From Amaurobius ferox (lineage: Eukaryota > Arthropoda > Arachnida > Araneae > Amaurobiidae), in the NCBI GenBank assembly GCA_951213105.1, contig OX578134.1:142576450-142640449 (forward strand): a stretch of 64,000 nt of DNA. The letters are read 5' to 3'. The notes below the pieces were generated by a model that saw only the letters and a program-made list of their open reading frames with translations, did no database searches and was not told the origin of the DNA. Positions within the stretch are counted from its first letter, which is position 1. Every line of letters begins with the position of its first letter. Positions 10,177 to 22,489 of the stretch are shown here, in pieces. Position numbers and translations under genes: made by a program.

Positions 10177-10960
10177 TCTCTCTATATTAAAAAAGCAGCT
10201 GACAACGCCGCCAGAGCTGTTTGACACATTTCTCGTTTGTCGAGATTCTTTGCTTCGTATCGCAAAAACTGTTGCATATAAAAATATGATATTTAGTGCA
10301 CTTGCAGAAAAAGCTTTGTGAAATAAGCTGAACTAAATCGTTTTTCGATATACAAGTGTATTATAGGTTAATAAATATTTAATGTCAAAGACAAGATATT
10401 TGAGATGCGAGTTCGTGTCCGGGGTAGACTAACAACAGCCAGACCACAAATTTTTGCAGGCATGTACTTATAGATTAGTGATTTTTTGCAGGACGGAGCT
10501 CCTTTTTTAATTTCGATGTAGTTTTTGAGATATTTTACTTTTTAGGATGCACTTCTGAAGTGAACTTTTTTTTTTGTTTCGGCACGTGTAGCGATTTCTC
10601 TGTCTCATACCGTATAAGCTATAATAGCACACGAAAATATGAAATTTGGTACATTTATAGAGAAATAATAGATCTGAGTAATATGATTAAATAAACATTT
10701 TATCGAATTACATTTTAGTTTGGTATGAAAAAACTCGCGAACGGAGCTCATGATCAAGGATTTTTTGGATTCCATGGGTTAAGAAAAATCCCTGCTTTTC
10801 ACTTTTGCGGAAAATATGCAGTGATAGAAAAGAGTTTTTCAAAAGTAGAATTTTTAGGAAAGATACATATGAAGCGATCTTTACGAGCTCAGCGAGTAGG
10901 AAGCGAAGCCTCCCGAAGGGGATTGCTCGGGCGGAGAGCGCAGGGGACAGATCCCCCTAG
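10177..10960 (+). mobile_element. Non-autonomous Helitron-like element 1
   Basis: The 5' end is TCTCTCTATATTAAAAAAGC, preceded by A. The 3' end is CTAG (10,957-10,960), followed by T, and just before it GGGGACAGATCCCC can form a short hairpin. TC...CTAG inserted between A and T, with a subterminal 3' hairpin, is the Helitron signature. No Rep/helicase is encoded in these 784 bp. A 92-codon frame at 10725-11003 crosses the end and is not supported. Confidence 0.68.
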
Positions 10961-10976
10961 TATAATAAAACATATA

Positions 10977-11088
10977 TTTTGTGGATGTAATGTGGATAAA
11001 TGATATAGTGATGATGTGGATGTAATGTGGATAAATGATGAGATAGCGATGATGTGAATGTAATGTGGATAATTGATGATATAATTCA
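10977..11088. repeat. Three-copy tandem repeat, about 35-38 bp unit
   Basis: Units starting GTGGATGTAATGTGGATAA lie at 10,981, 11,016 and 11,054, directly downstream of the Helitron-like 3' end. Confidence 0.85.
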
Positions 11089-11249
11089 AAACTTCACTAC
11101 AAAATGCTTTAAAATCCGTAGAATTTTTTCAGAAGCAGTGCAGCAGTTACTGAGACACTGGGATCTGTATTTATATTGTCAATTGTGTCTACACCAAATT
11201 TCAGAAAAAATATTTACACTAAAGATCAATTGGCATCGAACATAACAAA

Positions 11250-12600
11250 TGAAAAATTGATCACCGACCATAAAAGTCATCTGAGGCAAATAATATTATT
11301 CGTATTATTGTTGACAGTTTAAAACTAATCAAGTATTCAATCAGACATATCTCCGTGGAACTTTTACAGGTTTTTTTTACACTCTTCAATAGTAATTTTT
11401 TAGTCGGCAATGGGAAAGACTAAAATATACAAAATACTAACATACAAAAATCTGGTAATTAATAATTTTTCTTGTAATGTTTTGATGACGGCTCATATTC
11501 AAATGGAAAATATAAAATTGGAGCAAAGGATTGATAAAAAAAAAACTATATGGAAAACCCCAGATTGATTTACTCACACATTTCCCTGTATTATAAGTAA
11601 ATTAATGTCAGAAAAAAATATATTATGTAATTTCCACAGATAATCGAATTTATAAGTTTCTTGACTTTAATAACTACTCGCATATGTTTTAATGCTATAC
11701 ATTTCTCTGCATAAAAATAATAAAAAAGAATTTATTTATGAAAATGTATTTGCATATCTCATTTTTTCTAATTACATTTTTAAACGAAAATTACCTTCGA
11801 GCCAATATTATAACTCCCCAATCAAGCTCCTAACTTTCTAAATTGCAAAATTAAGAGGTAGAAAATTAAAAGAGGGTCTGTCATTTTAATCTTGAATGCT
11901 TATTTTTAGTTTGCGGTATGAAGGTATAAATTACTGATACATCCAAATTGACATACTTCATTAATACTCCAGCCCATAAAGGACGACTAATTTATTAAAA
12001 TACAAAAAAATAAAAGGAAATACTTTTCATTTTAACTTATTTGAGTATAAGAGCACTTCGAAAGGAAATGCTGAAATTTTACAGTTGAATACAATTATAC
12101 ATGGATTTTTATCTATTCCTGATTATTAAAATATGTGTAAATTTATCATTTGGAATATTCAGCCGTTGCTAAAAACATTCGATTTTTCAGTACAAAATAC
12201 TATGTAACACTACAAAACCTAAAAAAATACAAACATAAGTCGAGTACTTTCTACTTAAAATTAGTACTTAATATAAAAATGAGTGCTACCTATACATTTA
12301 TAGCTACATATAATATTTCTACTACATATCAAAAATATGTTGATTATTCTATGTCAATATTACATGTAAAAAAATTAATTATTGCAATTAAGTAAATTTA
12401 TTTCTGTAATATATTTTATATGCTCCAAAATCTAGTTAACACCAGAATAAATTAAAACATATTTCACTTCAAAAAACTATTTAATTTCTCAAAGCTACAT
12501 GTCTCAAGATAGGATATAATGCAACAGGTCCTCAAGAAAACATATAACAGGGGTAAATATAAAGCAAAAAACAATAAAACTGACAACGACAAGCGTCAGG
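11250..12600. other. Unassigned AT-rich DNA
   Basis: There are poly-A/T runs and only short frames (such as 12150-12395). No repeat copy or domain recognised. Confidence 0.5.
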
Positions 12601-12631
12601 TAACGGATGACGAACGATATAATAAAGATCC

Positions 12632-12898
12632 ATGGAGCCAACGTTGAACAATATTAATGCAAACAAATTTACAATGAGCCATAAATGTGAACATCATTTA
12701 AAACATAGGAGTGCAAGGTTTCGTGAAGGAATAAACCAATCACAAGCAAACCATAAAGTCACTAATGAAAAGAGAAAACAAAGAATAGAAAGAATACGCA
12801 CAAGGGGCAATAATCCACGGGCAATAGGAATAACAAAGAACTCTAATTATAATAACAATTTTAGTAAAAAATTTAGTTCTATTTCTTCGGAACATTGA
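12632..12898 (+). CDS. Hypothetical basic 88-residue ORF
   Basis: ATG-initiated and rich in Lys, Arg, His and Asn (for example KRKQRIERIRTRGNNPRAIG). No domain, signal peptide or membrane segment is visible. The antisense frame 12740-13090 overlaps it, so strand choice is uncertain. It could be an exon, a retroelement remnant or chance. Confidence 0.2.
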   Translation: MEPTLNNINANKFTMSHKCEHHLKHRSARFREGINQSQANHKVTNEKRKQRIERIRTRGNNPRAIGITKNSNYNNNFSKKFSSISSEH

Positions 12899-13659
12899 AT
12901 TGGCTGATGTAATATTATATGAGAATTGATATTGACTAGTGATCACGAAAAAGTCCTGAACAATGAGTAATGATTCGCAGTCACTGATATGAGAGACAAC
13001 GAAGCAGTGGATCCTAACAATAAGATAGTGATATTTCAGTGTTCCCAGAGACTGAAGACCGAGCAACTGTAGAGGTATTGTGTTGAGCAATAATTATTTG
13101 TGAGGGAAAATAATAACAGTAAATAACAATGTAATAATATCAGATATTATCGTGAAAGTGCTAGTCAGATGTCATTACATGAAATTACCGATAATCCCAT
13201 CGCATATGTTCAATAATAAATAACATTTGAATTATTATACGAAACAATAGTAATACTTATGGTTATTAATAAGTGATAATTGTTTGATAGTGTAACTAGT
13301 GAATACGTTTTTAAAATGTAAAAATTTGGATCATGTTTATTTTACACCGCCTTAATTTTTATGTTTTCAAATTTTTATTTTAGACTCAGCGACTTCCATT
13401 GGGTAGATTCCCTTGGGGAACAAAACACAACGCAACCGCAATTATTTTGTTAATCTTTCGAATCTTAATTAATTATGCAAAACTATAAATATTTATAGTA
13501 AATTATTTTTTATTATTATTTTCAAAATTAAATCCATAAATTATACATTATTATATTCAATTAATTTTACACTTTAGTTGCTTGCAATACATGTACTAAG
13601 AGTTGTAGTGGGATTACAAAGAATACCAACTTGCATTAAAAGCGTATTTACAGAAATAA

Positions 13660-13810
13660 GTAACATTTCATTATGGAATTACAGATGAAATCAATTAGAG
13701 AAAGTTTCATCATTCCGTATTCAAGTGCGTTGCCATTTGAAAGGGATCATCAGAAAGTAATTGCTATTAGATTAGTGGCTCAAAATGTCCATCCATACTA
13801 AACAGGGCAT
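13660..13810 (+). other. Exon-like repeated segment, copy 2
   Basis: GGAATTACAG precedes a stretch reading KSIRESFIIPYSSALPFERD, then about 17 more codons, ending HPY-stop. It aligns with copy 1 at 7,968 with in-frame length changes only, and both end in a similar PY-stop. Confidence 0.4.
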
Positions 13811-14070
13811 GTTTATATACGAATTCTTGACAGAACAAAGTGGGTGCTCATGGGTGGATTTGACGTAGATGGGAATTATTTAGTCAATATTAGTATTTTA
13901 AACTATCACTATAGTCACTTTGTATATAATTTTTAGTACAGCAACGGATAATTATTTAACCCATCTTGGCATTTTTCATTTTATTTGTTCAATCTTAGTA
14001 TTAGTGCATGTTATATGTTTAAAATATTTAAGAACGTTAGACATTATACACATGACGAAACATTTCATTA

Positions 14071-15613
14071 TACACTCATGTCCATAAGTTAAGCATAATT
14101 CGTAAAATGCGAAAAATTCGGAGTTAATATGGATACAATGGTTCACAATCAGTTGTGGAGAAACGTGGGGCTAAGGTAAAACATTGTGCATATGCATAAT
14201 AGTTCAGTCGATGTCGACATACGCACAGCACCGGCGCATGTCGGAACGAGCATAAAACTGTTTCGAGTGGCATGGTCAGTTGAGGCAGAATTTCGAAAAT
14301 GCTGTAGTACGGAGCGCTGTTAAGAATCAAAACGGACGAAATACGTCACAAAGATGCCAACTGGACATGTTTTTGAAGGGACGAATTATTGGAATGCTGG
14401 AATCCAGTCGATCTCAAACCGAAGCGTTTCGAATTCTGAATGTTCCACAAAGTGTGATCTCCAGACAGTGGCACAGATTCCAAACCACTGGATATGTTAC
14501 CTGAAGACCAGTATCAGGTCAGCCAAGGGTAACAACCGCTCGGCAAGACCGATATTTGGTGATAACTGAGCGACGTCAGAGGGACTGTTGGACCAGACAA
14601 CTGGATTCAGCCCCGGCAACCCCCACAGTAGTCACTGTTTCGCGACAAACTGTTTACAGGAGACTCAGACATGTTGGTCTCTATGCCAGACGACCAGCAG
14701 TTTACATCCTCCTGACGTCTGCACAGAAACGCGAGCGTTTACAGTGGAGTTTGGAACATCAGAAGTGGAGTGGATAACAGTGGGGCAATGTCATGTTCGG
14801 TGACTCGTCCAGGTTTAGCCTGCAAACTGATTCTCATCGTACCATGATCAGGAGAGAACGTGTAACGCATTTTCACCCGAGAAGAATCACGGAAAAACAT
14901 CGTTTTCCGTTTGGGGAAGTAATTGTCTGGGAAAGCGTCATGATGGATTGCCGCACAGCCATCCACAACTTTGACACGGGGTCGGTTACCGGTCAGAGAT
15001 ACAGAGACGAAGTCCTTGAAACTACCGTTCGATTGTTTTGAGGTGCTGTTGGTCCTGATTTCATTTTCATAGATTATAACGCTACTCCTCGCCTTGCGGC
15101 CTTGGGCGATGACTTCCTTCAAACTGAAGATATCCAGCTAATGCAGTGCCTGCCAACGCTCCTGATCTGAATTCACTAGAGCATGCATGGGATATGCTCG
15201 GGAGATATCTTGCAGGTCTCCATTACCCACCAAGCTCCAGTCTGGAATTAAAACCTGCTCTCCGTGAGGTTTGGAACTCTTTGAGCACACAACTCATCCA
15301 AATCCCCATCGGATGTATGGAAAACCATAGTGCGGAATGCGTGGCAGTCCGAGGTTACCACACACCATATTAAACTGCAGCATCACATTGTTTTAATCAT
15401 TCTGTTTCACCGAGGTCGACACTCGTATTGTGACCTTTTCCCTTTCAACTATTTTCTTTGGATAATAAAAGTCGCTATTATCCTTGTTTTGCAATGCTTT
15501 CTTCTTCTTTAACCCTATTGCACCCGCATACCGCGTTTCCTTCCATTCCGATGTAGATTTCATGAAATTTTCACATAAACAGCAATTATGCTTAACTTTT
15601 GGACATCAGTGTA
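14071..15613 (+). mobile_element. Tc1-like DNA transposon with intact termini
   Basis: The element is bounded by TA on both sides (14,071-14,072 and 15,612-15,613). Inverted ends are CACTCATGTCCATAAGTTAA on the left and, reverse-complemented, CACTGATGTCCAAAAGTTAA on the right. Length of about 1.54 kb and the TA target site are typical of Tc1/mariner. The right TA is shared with the next element. Confidence 0.9.
14280..15375 (+). pseudogene. Tc1-type transposase, inactivated
   Basis: Pieces in different frames give the expected order. First is an HTH region (GRIIGMLESSRSQTEAFRIL, then VSRQTVYRRLRHVGLYARRP). The DDE domain follows. The first Asp is retained in FGDSSRFSL (about 14,800). The second catalytic Asp appears as Tyr in IDYNATPR (about 15,070), where the family has DDNA or QDNA. 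The third acidic residue is retained in PDLNSLEHAWDMLGR (about 15,160). Stops after the HTH (about 14,503) and near 14,776 and 15,040, plus frame changes near 15,140-15,370, show that it cannot make transposase. Confidence 0.88.
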
Positions 15614-16382
15614 CAGGGTAATTAAAAAATGTTGCACAAACTTTAAGAGTTGGTATTATATACCAAAGAAATCATTCGTCATTATAGTTTACCGGTATAA
15701 ATCTAAAGGCCTTACAGAACGCTTACTCGTTGGGAAACGACCGCTCCGCAAACATAAAAGCGTCATCATGGCTGTTATTTTCTGATTGGAGAAGGAAACC
15801 ACGTATGCAAATTTCATCTGGGGAAGACGAAGAACCCTTATGCGAACGTTCATAATACCGAATGTAAAGCCTTATCAGTTTGCAGCAGTTATTCCGATGA
15901 ATTGGTCAAGGTGGTCCTATAGCATGTCCCTCACGATCGCTTGATCAGTCGTGTCTTGACTTATTTTTGTAGGGATATCTGTAGGGATATTTAGGATTTT
16001 GTAGGGATATGTCTCTTCTATGACACTCGTCTTGAATTTAAACAGGATCTCGTCGACAGAATTTCGGCCGTTGCTGCCGAAGTGTGCGTCATGCTTGATG
16101 TGTTAGAGAGAGTTTGCCAAAATCCCTCCATCGCCGCTGTGAGACGTGCATTCAGGTTAGAGGTCGCTCTTTTGAGCCATCACGATAATTGTTTTTTATT
16201 AAATGTCATTTTATAACTTATAAGTCATTCTTGTGTTTTCGCCTCACCTCATCGGTTTCACCATTAGCACCCACTGGCGCCTATACGTTTCATTTCCAAG
16301 CAGGTAAACGATAACGAAAATTGATTGGTTTGGTGTGTATTACGACCTCGTAAAGTTTGGCCATCTTTGTTGAAACACCCTG
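15614..16382 (+). mobile_element. Second DNA-transposon remnant abutting the Tc1 copy
   Basis: The left end CAGGGTAATTAAAAAATG and the right end, reverse-complemented, CAGGGTGTTTCAACAAAGAT are imperfect inverted repeats of the CAGGGTG type common in arthropod DDE elements. Near 16,040-16,180 a frame reads DLVDRISAVAAEV, then LERVCQNPSIAAVRRAF, resembling the C-terminal tail of a mariner-like transposase. The rest of the coding region is lost. Confidence 0.6.
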
Positions 16383-16389
16383 TGTACTA

Positions 16390-17400
16390 TGGCGCTTGTA
16401 ATACTACGACATTACTTACATTTAATATATGTTTTATATGTAAGAGATGGGGGTTTAATGTGCAAAACTACATGTAAATATATAAGAGTTCAATAAACAA
16501 AACTACCTGTCATTTCATACAAAATATCCATAAATTGACGTTCAGAAATCAGCAAGACTATAAAAGTATTTACCCTTTGTATATGATATTTATATTCCAT
16601 AAAAACCCTGAAACGTAAATATGATAAACGGAGCAAAAATGCACTTAAAACAATTGGTTTAAAAGCTGTTATAAATGAAGATGAATGTTATTTTAAAGAT
16701 TTTTTTATTCTGGTGACAACTATTTAAATGAAAAAATAGTATTCTAACAGAAAGTCATTTCGTTAAATGGAGATGCAAAGATAATCCATAAAAGTCAATT
16801 CATTTCGCATGTGAGAGTGCGATAATGAAGAGAACAGTCTAACTTTATACTTTTTTCCTAGTATAATGTTATTATACTACTTAAGTATTTTTTAATTTAA
16901 AAATAGAATAAAATAGCTATAGAATGGCACTATAGAATGGCAGCTATAGAATGGCACTGAGACTAAAAACCTGTTTCTTTAATTAATTTAATTATTTCAT
17001 AATACATTTTATGCCTTTTAATTTGACAACAGCACATAGCATGTGTAAAGCGGATGCATTAGAATTAGGCCGAAAATTGTAATTCACGTTTTATATGGAT
17101 TTACTTATTTCGGCAAAGAAGTCAAATTAATTATTTGAAGAAAACCATGTGTATCCGCATGTCTATTTATGTCAATTATGCCTTCGTTCTAGCGTACATT
17201 TTATCTGTCCGATTTTCATGAACGTTGGAAGTCATGTAAGTCTAGATTATGACTCAAATTATATAAATATATCCATAATGCGTTGAATTTGACGTACGCC
17301 GGTTCCATTGAATTTGGCGTATCTGGCGCCATTTGCCAATGCGGCAAAACACCAAAAAAGTATTTGATGACTTCAAATTCATTGTATATTTTAAAAAATC
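16390..17400. other. Unassigned AT-rich DNA
   Basis: A short local repeat of CTATAGAATGGCA (about 16,917-16,955, three partial copies) is the only structure seen. Confidence 0.5.
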
Positions 17401-17404
17401 TGAT

Positions 17405-18427
17405 ATGGGCAGTGCATGGCAATCTTATATAATACAATGAATTTACGTCTTCAACGGTGTAAAAGTGATGGAAATATCCACGGCACAGTGTTTGTATACT
17501 AAATTTGTAGATTAGGCGTGGTAAATTGTACATCCGGATGACAACATCTAAAACTTTTTCGCATCCTATTAACTTATATTTTACGCAACTCTAAATTAAC
17601 AACTATCATAGTGATATCATCCTCAATAAGCAATATAGTCCATATATGTAAATATTTTAATAATAAATTCATGAATAATGTGTCATTTTCATTAACTTGG
17701 TGTCATTATCAATTAGGCGGCATTTTTATCAATTTAACGACATTTTTATCCATTTGATAACATTTTTTATAAATTTGGCAACATTTAAAAAGTTTCCAAG
17801 TTGGTAAAATGCCGCCAAAACTCGTTGCCAGAATTTTTTCAAGCGTCACAGACGAAGTCTTATGATAGAGCCTTATATTCTTTCCAAAATATTGAATTTT
17901 AATCAGTTAGTTGTCACTTTCATTAACTTAACGTAATTATTATCAATTTGACAACATTTTTTTTGTCAATTTTGGCAACATTTTCATCAATTTGGCTACA
18001 TTTTAAAAACTCGTCAAATTGGGGATATTCCGACATATTTGACGCAAAAATTTCGTCAACAATTATGGTCGGAGAAATGTGGTATTCTTACAGCAGATTA
18101 ACGACTAACGGCGTCCAAATACAAAACTATTACCCAAAGTATCTTCTCTTATAATAGATTCTTATTCTTTCTAAGAATTTGGATTTCTCATTGATTTAGC
18201 GTCATTTTTATCAATTTGGAAATATTTTCGTTAATTTGGCAACATTTAAGAACTCGCCAATTTGGCGGTATTCTGCCAAAATCTCTGCCAAATTTTACTA
18301 AACATTGTTTATAGAGAAATAGTTTAGTCTTATGGTAGATAAACGACTAATGGCCTCAAATTACAAAGTTATTATCCAAAATGCTTTGTCGTAAATGTAC
18401 ACGTACTTTCACACACACACACATGTA

Positions 18428-18466
<39 letters not shown>

Positions 18467-18627
18467 CCACACATACAAATACACACACACACACATCACA
18501 TCAAAAACGTCTGATTCGTGTTCAGGGATGCTTAAAACGTGCTTTCCCGTCAAAAACTCGATTTGGAATTTTCGACCCCGTCACAATACTTTCCTTATAC
18601 ATTATACTATGTATATAAGGAAAGTAA
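17405..18627 (-). mobile_element. Dispersed family A, copy 3 (reversed)
   Basis: It begins AAAATCTGATATGGGCAGTG and ends in the palindrome ACTTTCCTTATACATTATAC with its mirror (18,590-18,625). The interior holds the TTTGGCAACATTTT block (17,700-18,300) and (AC)n at 18,410-18,500. The frame 17216-17533 is incidental. Confidence 0.78.
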
Positions 18628-18629
18628 TA

Positions 18630-19855
18630 AGTACCCATACTGTACATAATACTTTGGTATAAACTGGCATAATTGAATACAGAAAAAGAAATAAAAATAA
18701 ATTTTCGTCCTTTGGGAGTCGCGTGTTGAATTCAATAATTCAACAATTGTTTAATATTTCAATTTATTTCTATTCCAGTTACAGTTTGTAAAATGCCAAG
18801 TTCTCTTCTTTTCCTAAGATTTTGAGTTATATATGTTTGAAATAAGCTACAAATAAATGATTAATGATTAAAGTTGCATGCACCGAGCCTAAGTAGTTCT
18901 TAGATGGGATATAAGTTCATGTTATATTCGGTAAAGATATAACATTAAAAGTACATTAATGAATGAGCTTAAAACTCCAGGAATTTTCTATGCGAAGTAC
19001 AGTTAGTTAAAAACTATAGACCTCCTGAAATAAATGTAAAAATATATTTTCAATAAAAAGTGGTAAAGAGGTTCGTCTATTAAAACTGTATTACTTCCAT
19101 TAATATAATTATTTGATTTCAAGCAGCAAAATACATTTTCAACAACATTTAAATTTTTTCAAACTTCTTATAAATTATAACTTTATTTTATTTTTATTTT
19201 ATTATATTTAATGACTTTATTTTATTATATTTTAAAAACTTTATTTTATTGTTATTTTAATTCCTTCGAAATGCGTTGTATTGGAATTGAATTACAATAT
19301 TTTATGTTATTTGAAAACTATGTTTTATAAATGTAAAAGATTAAATTGGGTTTGAAATAATTATATAATTAGTAACTGGAAAACGTTAGTGAAATGATAG
19401 TTTTTGAAATATTCTGAGTTTAGTGTATATGAGTATATAAGTATAGTGTGTATAAGATTGAAGGTTGTAATTTAAATCAAAATTATGAAACCAATGCGAA
19501 ATATCATGCAATACGGTATCAAACTAAGCTTATGCGTAAAATACTAGATAATAAATGATTTAAAAATTGGTATTTAAAATGGCATTTAATAAACTTTGTG
19601 ATATTTGCCAAAACAAAAATTTACATAAATATAATTGATATATATATAATAATAATAATAATAAATATAATAATTGATGGCTGTTGTTTCGATACATTTT
19701 CCATACTATGAATAAATACACATTAATATAATTACAAAATTAAATGAGTCAACGTAAAAGAATGGAATGATTTATATGTAAAATTATTGAACAATTCCAA
19801 ACTTTTACCAATCGCACATATGAAAGTAAACATATTTCACCGAGTACGATATGGA
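18630..19855. other. Unassigned AT-rich DNA
   Basis: Very AT-rich with short TTTTATTTTA repeats (19,180-19,260) and (AAT)n at about 19,650-19,670. No gene seen. Confidence 0.5.
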
Positions 19856-19859
19856 ATTA

Positions 19860-19975
19860 CTCTGTCATTTATACAATGAAATCAATCAGATGCAAATTTG
19901 TCATTAAGCGTATTGTATTAATGTTACCGTGAGAGATGCTGAAAGGATTCCAAAACTAATTTAGATAATGCATTA
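19860..19975 (+). other. Exon-like repeated segment, weak copy
   Basis: KSIRCKFVI, then after a frame change VRDAERIPKLI-stop, resembles the segments at 7,968, 13,660, 47,195 and 50,215. No clean acceptor is present. It is best read as a decayed relative. Confidence 0.28.
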
Positions 19976-19979
19976 AAGG

Positions 19980-20605
19980 TTCGTTACTTCTAATAATACA
20001 TAACAGCTTCTAGTATAATATTCATGAGCGCTAAAATATTTCGCATATATAACTTGTGTCATGTCAGTAAAACTGCATATTGTTGACAACAGTAGTGTAA
20101 ACCATCATTGGGTTGTTTCGAATTAGCATACACAGAAAATTACAATTGGTAAATGACAAATAAATGAATAATATATATTTGTTATAAAACTACAACAAAA
20201 TGCAAAGTTTTAATAAGTAAGTAAAATACATATTGAAAAGGTTCATGGAATGGTATGCCATATTTTGCTTCCATATAAAAAAACTAAGAAATAACCTTTA
20301 AAAATGTAGCTAAATACTGAATTGAGAAAATTGCTAATTGAAAACTCTGTTTATACAAAATATTTGTTGATTGCAAGTATCATCTGGTGTAAGGTGACAA
20401 AAGCAGGAATCTTCTCCAAAACAAAGTCAGCTCAACAACCTCACAAAAAGAAAAAGATGGTTGGGTCAGCAAATCTGTGATCCAGGAAGAAAAGCGTCAG
20501 TATACTAATAATATAGAAATATAGATATTCAAAGATTAAAAATTGAAAAAAGTCATTTCATTATACAATAACATATATTATAGGCAACAACTTTGTTACA
20601 CGAGA
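19980..20605. other. Unassigned AT-rich DNA
   Basis: No gene, RNA or repeat copy recognised. Confidence 0.5.
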
Positions 20606-20611
20606 ATGGAA

Positions 20612-21240
20612 CTGTGAGGGGCACAGATCCCCGATGATGGGGATAGGTGCGAACTCAGAACCATTAGATTGTTTACTGATCCCGCACTATGCATCAGGTC
20701 CAAACGAATTTTTCAAGGCCGAGGGAATAAACGGGGATGTCTTTCGAAGCAGTGCATGACGCAATGCATCCCCGCTACATACGAGAAAGCAGATGGGATA
20801 TCTATGGGCGAGAAACTCGGTTGAGTTTCAGCGAGGAGGGGTCCAGCAGAAAACCCCCGAACGCCTCCCTAAGCTGGAACTCATTCGGGAGCTAAATAGC
20901 CGGGAGGCATGTAGTACCTCATCGTGCGGCGGCGTGACGTTAACCAGGAGAGGAGTGGAGAAAGTGTACGTTATCTGTAGTGTTGCCATCTCGTGAGAGA
21001 GATGAGGTCTTTGGAGAAAATTAGAAGACTGCGTGATAGAAGACTGTGTCCAAAGTAACCAACTCTGGAGGTTGCAGATCCCCGATGGTTTGAGATAGGT
21101 TCGAACTCGGAACCTTTAGATTGCTGATCCCGCTCTATACAGCCAGACCCAAAAGAATTCTTCAAGATCGAGGGAATAAACGGGTATATCTTTCTTAGCA
21201 GTGCGTAACGCAATGCAGCTGCGCTAAGAAGCATGTGGTA
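20612..21240 (+). repeat. GC-rich segment with a directly repeated 180-bp block
   Basis: Blocks at about 20,618-20,790 and 21,075-21,235 share CAGATCCCCGATG, GATAGGTKCGAACTCRGAACC, TTTAGATTG, CTGATCCCGC and GAGGGAATAAACGGG. GGTTCGAACTCGGAACC contains a B-box-like core, so the unit may be a tRNA-related SINE. The roughly 280 bp between the blocks are also GC-rich. The pair probably reflects tandem duplication or two insertions of the same family. Confidence 0.6.
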
Positions 21241-21244
21241 AAAT

Positions 21245-22485
21245 ACGATATTATAAGTGTCTCTGAAAATGAAGTGAGTATCAACCCAAGTTATGATTTC
21301 AGTTAAAATATAAAATAATAAGTCATCAAAATCTGAGTAATCAAAATTACGAATGTAATATATGGCTGAGTAAAAAACAGAGAAAATGCGTATAGTAATG
21401 AATAACAATTGTTTACTTGCATCTTTTTCATACGGTATAGATAAACAGGTTTAAATGTTTTCCTATCAAATTATTCAATATTTTACAAGTAAAACATTTA
21501 TTAAAAGTGTAGTGACACGTTGATAAATGTGGGCGTTTTTTTATATTATACTTTTATCTCTGTTATAATAAGTAAGCTTCTGCAATTTCCAATTGAAATC
21601 AGCGCATATCCAAAGACTCATACATTTCTTATCCGATGGCTCACATCTCTTGATCCGTTTTGCTCACTTACATGTAATTAAAATTTAGAATATCTATAAA
21701 ACCAGATAATTAAAATAAGTTTTAAAATAACAACATAATTCATTATGTAGTAATATAATTTGTATTTTATTAATTTTAACTATTCAAGAAAAATAAAGAA
21801 CTATATCTCAAGAACTATTCTTCTTAGAGTCTTAAAAGGATTGCAATTCCTTCTGTTCGACGATAGCTCAGTAATGGATTGCATATATTAACTTTTTAAT
21901 ATGATTTATTAGAGTGTATACAAATTATATATACTATTTACAACTCATTCACAATTGATGCAAATAATTACAGGTATCTAAGGTCCCATCATATTATCCA
22001 GGCTTCAGTGCTGGATGGTATGACCTCTCTTATCAATCTCAAAATCTTAACTGATTAATTCTTGGCGCGGTAGGCGCATAACAAACCCGCCAAGAAAGAG
22101 TTCGACGCCAAGGCCGATTTGCGGGCGGACACCTTCTAAAAGACAAATTACTTAAATATATATATTAATTTAAAATAATATATCTAAAATTAGCTTTTCG
22201 ATTCTTTCAATTTTCAAAAAAGGATATATAGTTTCATGTCCTTCCCTTTGTACAATCTCAGAGAAATTGAATTTTTCGATTATCTATTGAAATTATATGT
22301 TGCAATTCGAATGTAAATCTAGTATCTTTAAATAACGTGGCAGATACAAACGCAAAATTATTTAAAACAAGACATTCATATTTTGATATGTTGTGTACAA
22401 AATAATTCTCAACGAAACTATTAAGCATTTTAACACTCTTTCGTACACTTATTTCGTACACTCATCCGATTTTTTCCTGATGTGA
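21245..22485. other. Unassigned, with a small GC-rich patch
   Basis: Mostly AT-rich. A patch at about 22,060-22,135 (CTTGGCGCGGTAGGCGCATA, then GACGCCAAGGCCGATTTGCG) stands out in composition but matches nothing recognised. Confidence 0.45.
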
Positions 22486-22489
22486 CTTC

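Noticed and set aside
21100..21125. tRNA gene at GGTTCGAACTCGGAACC
   Set aside because: The B-box-like string is present, but no A box at the right distance and no cloverleaf could be drawn.
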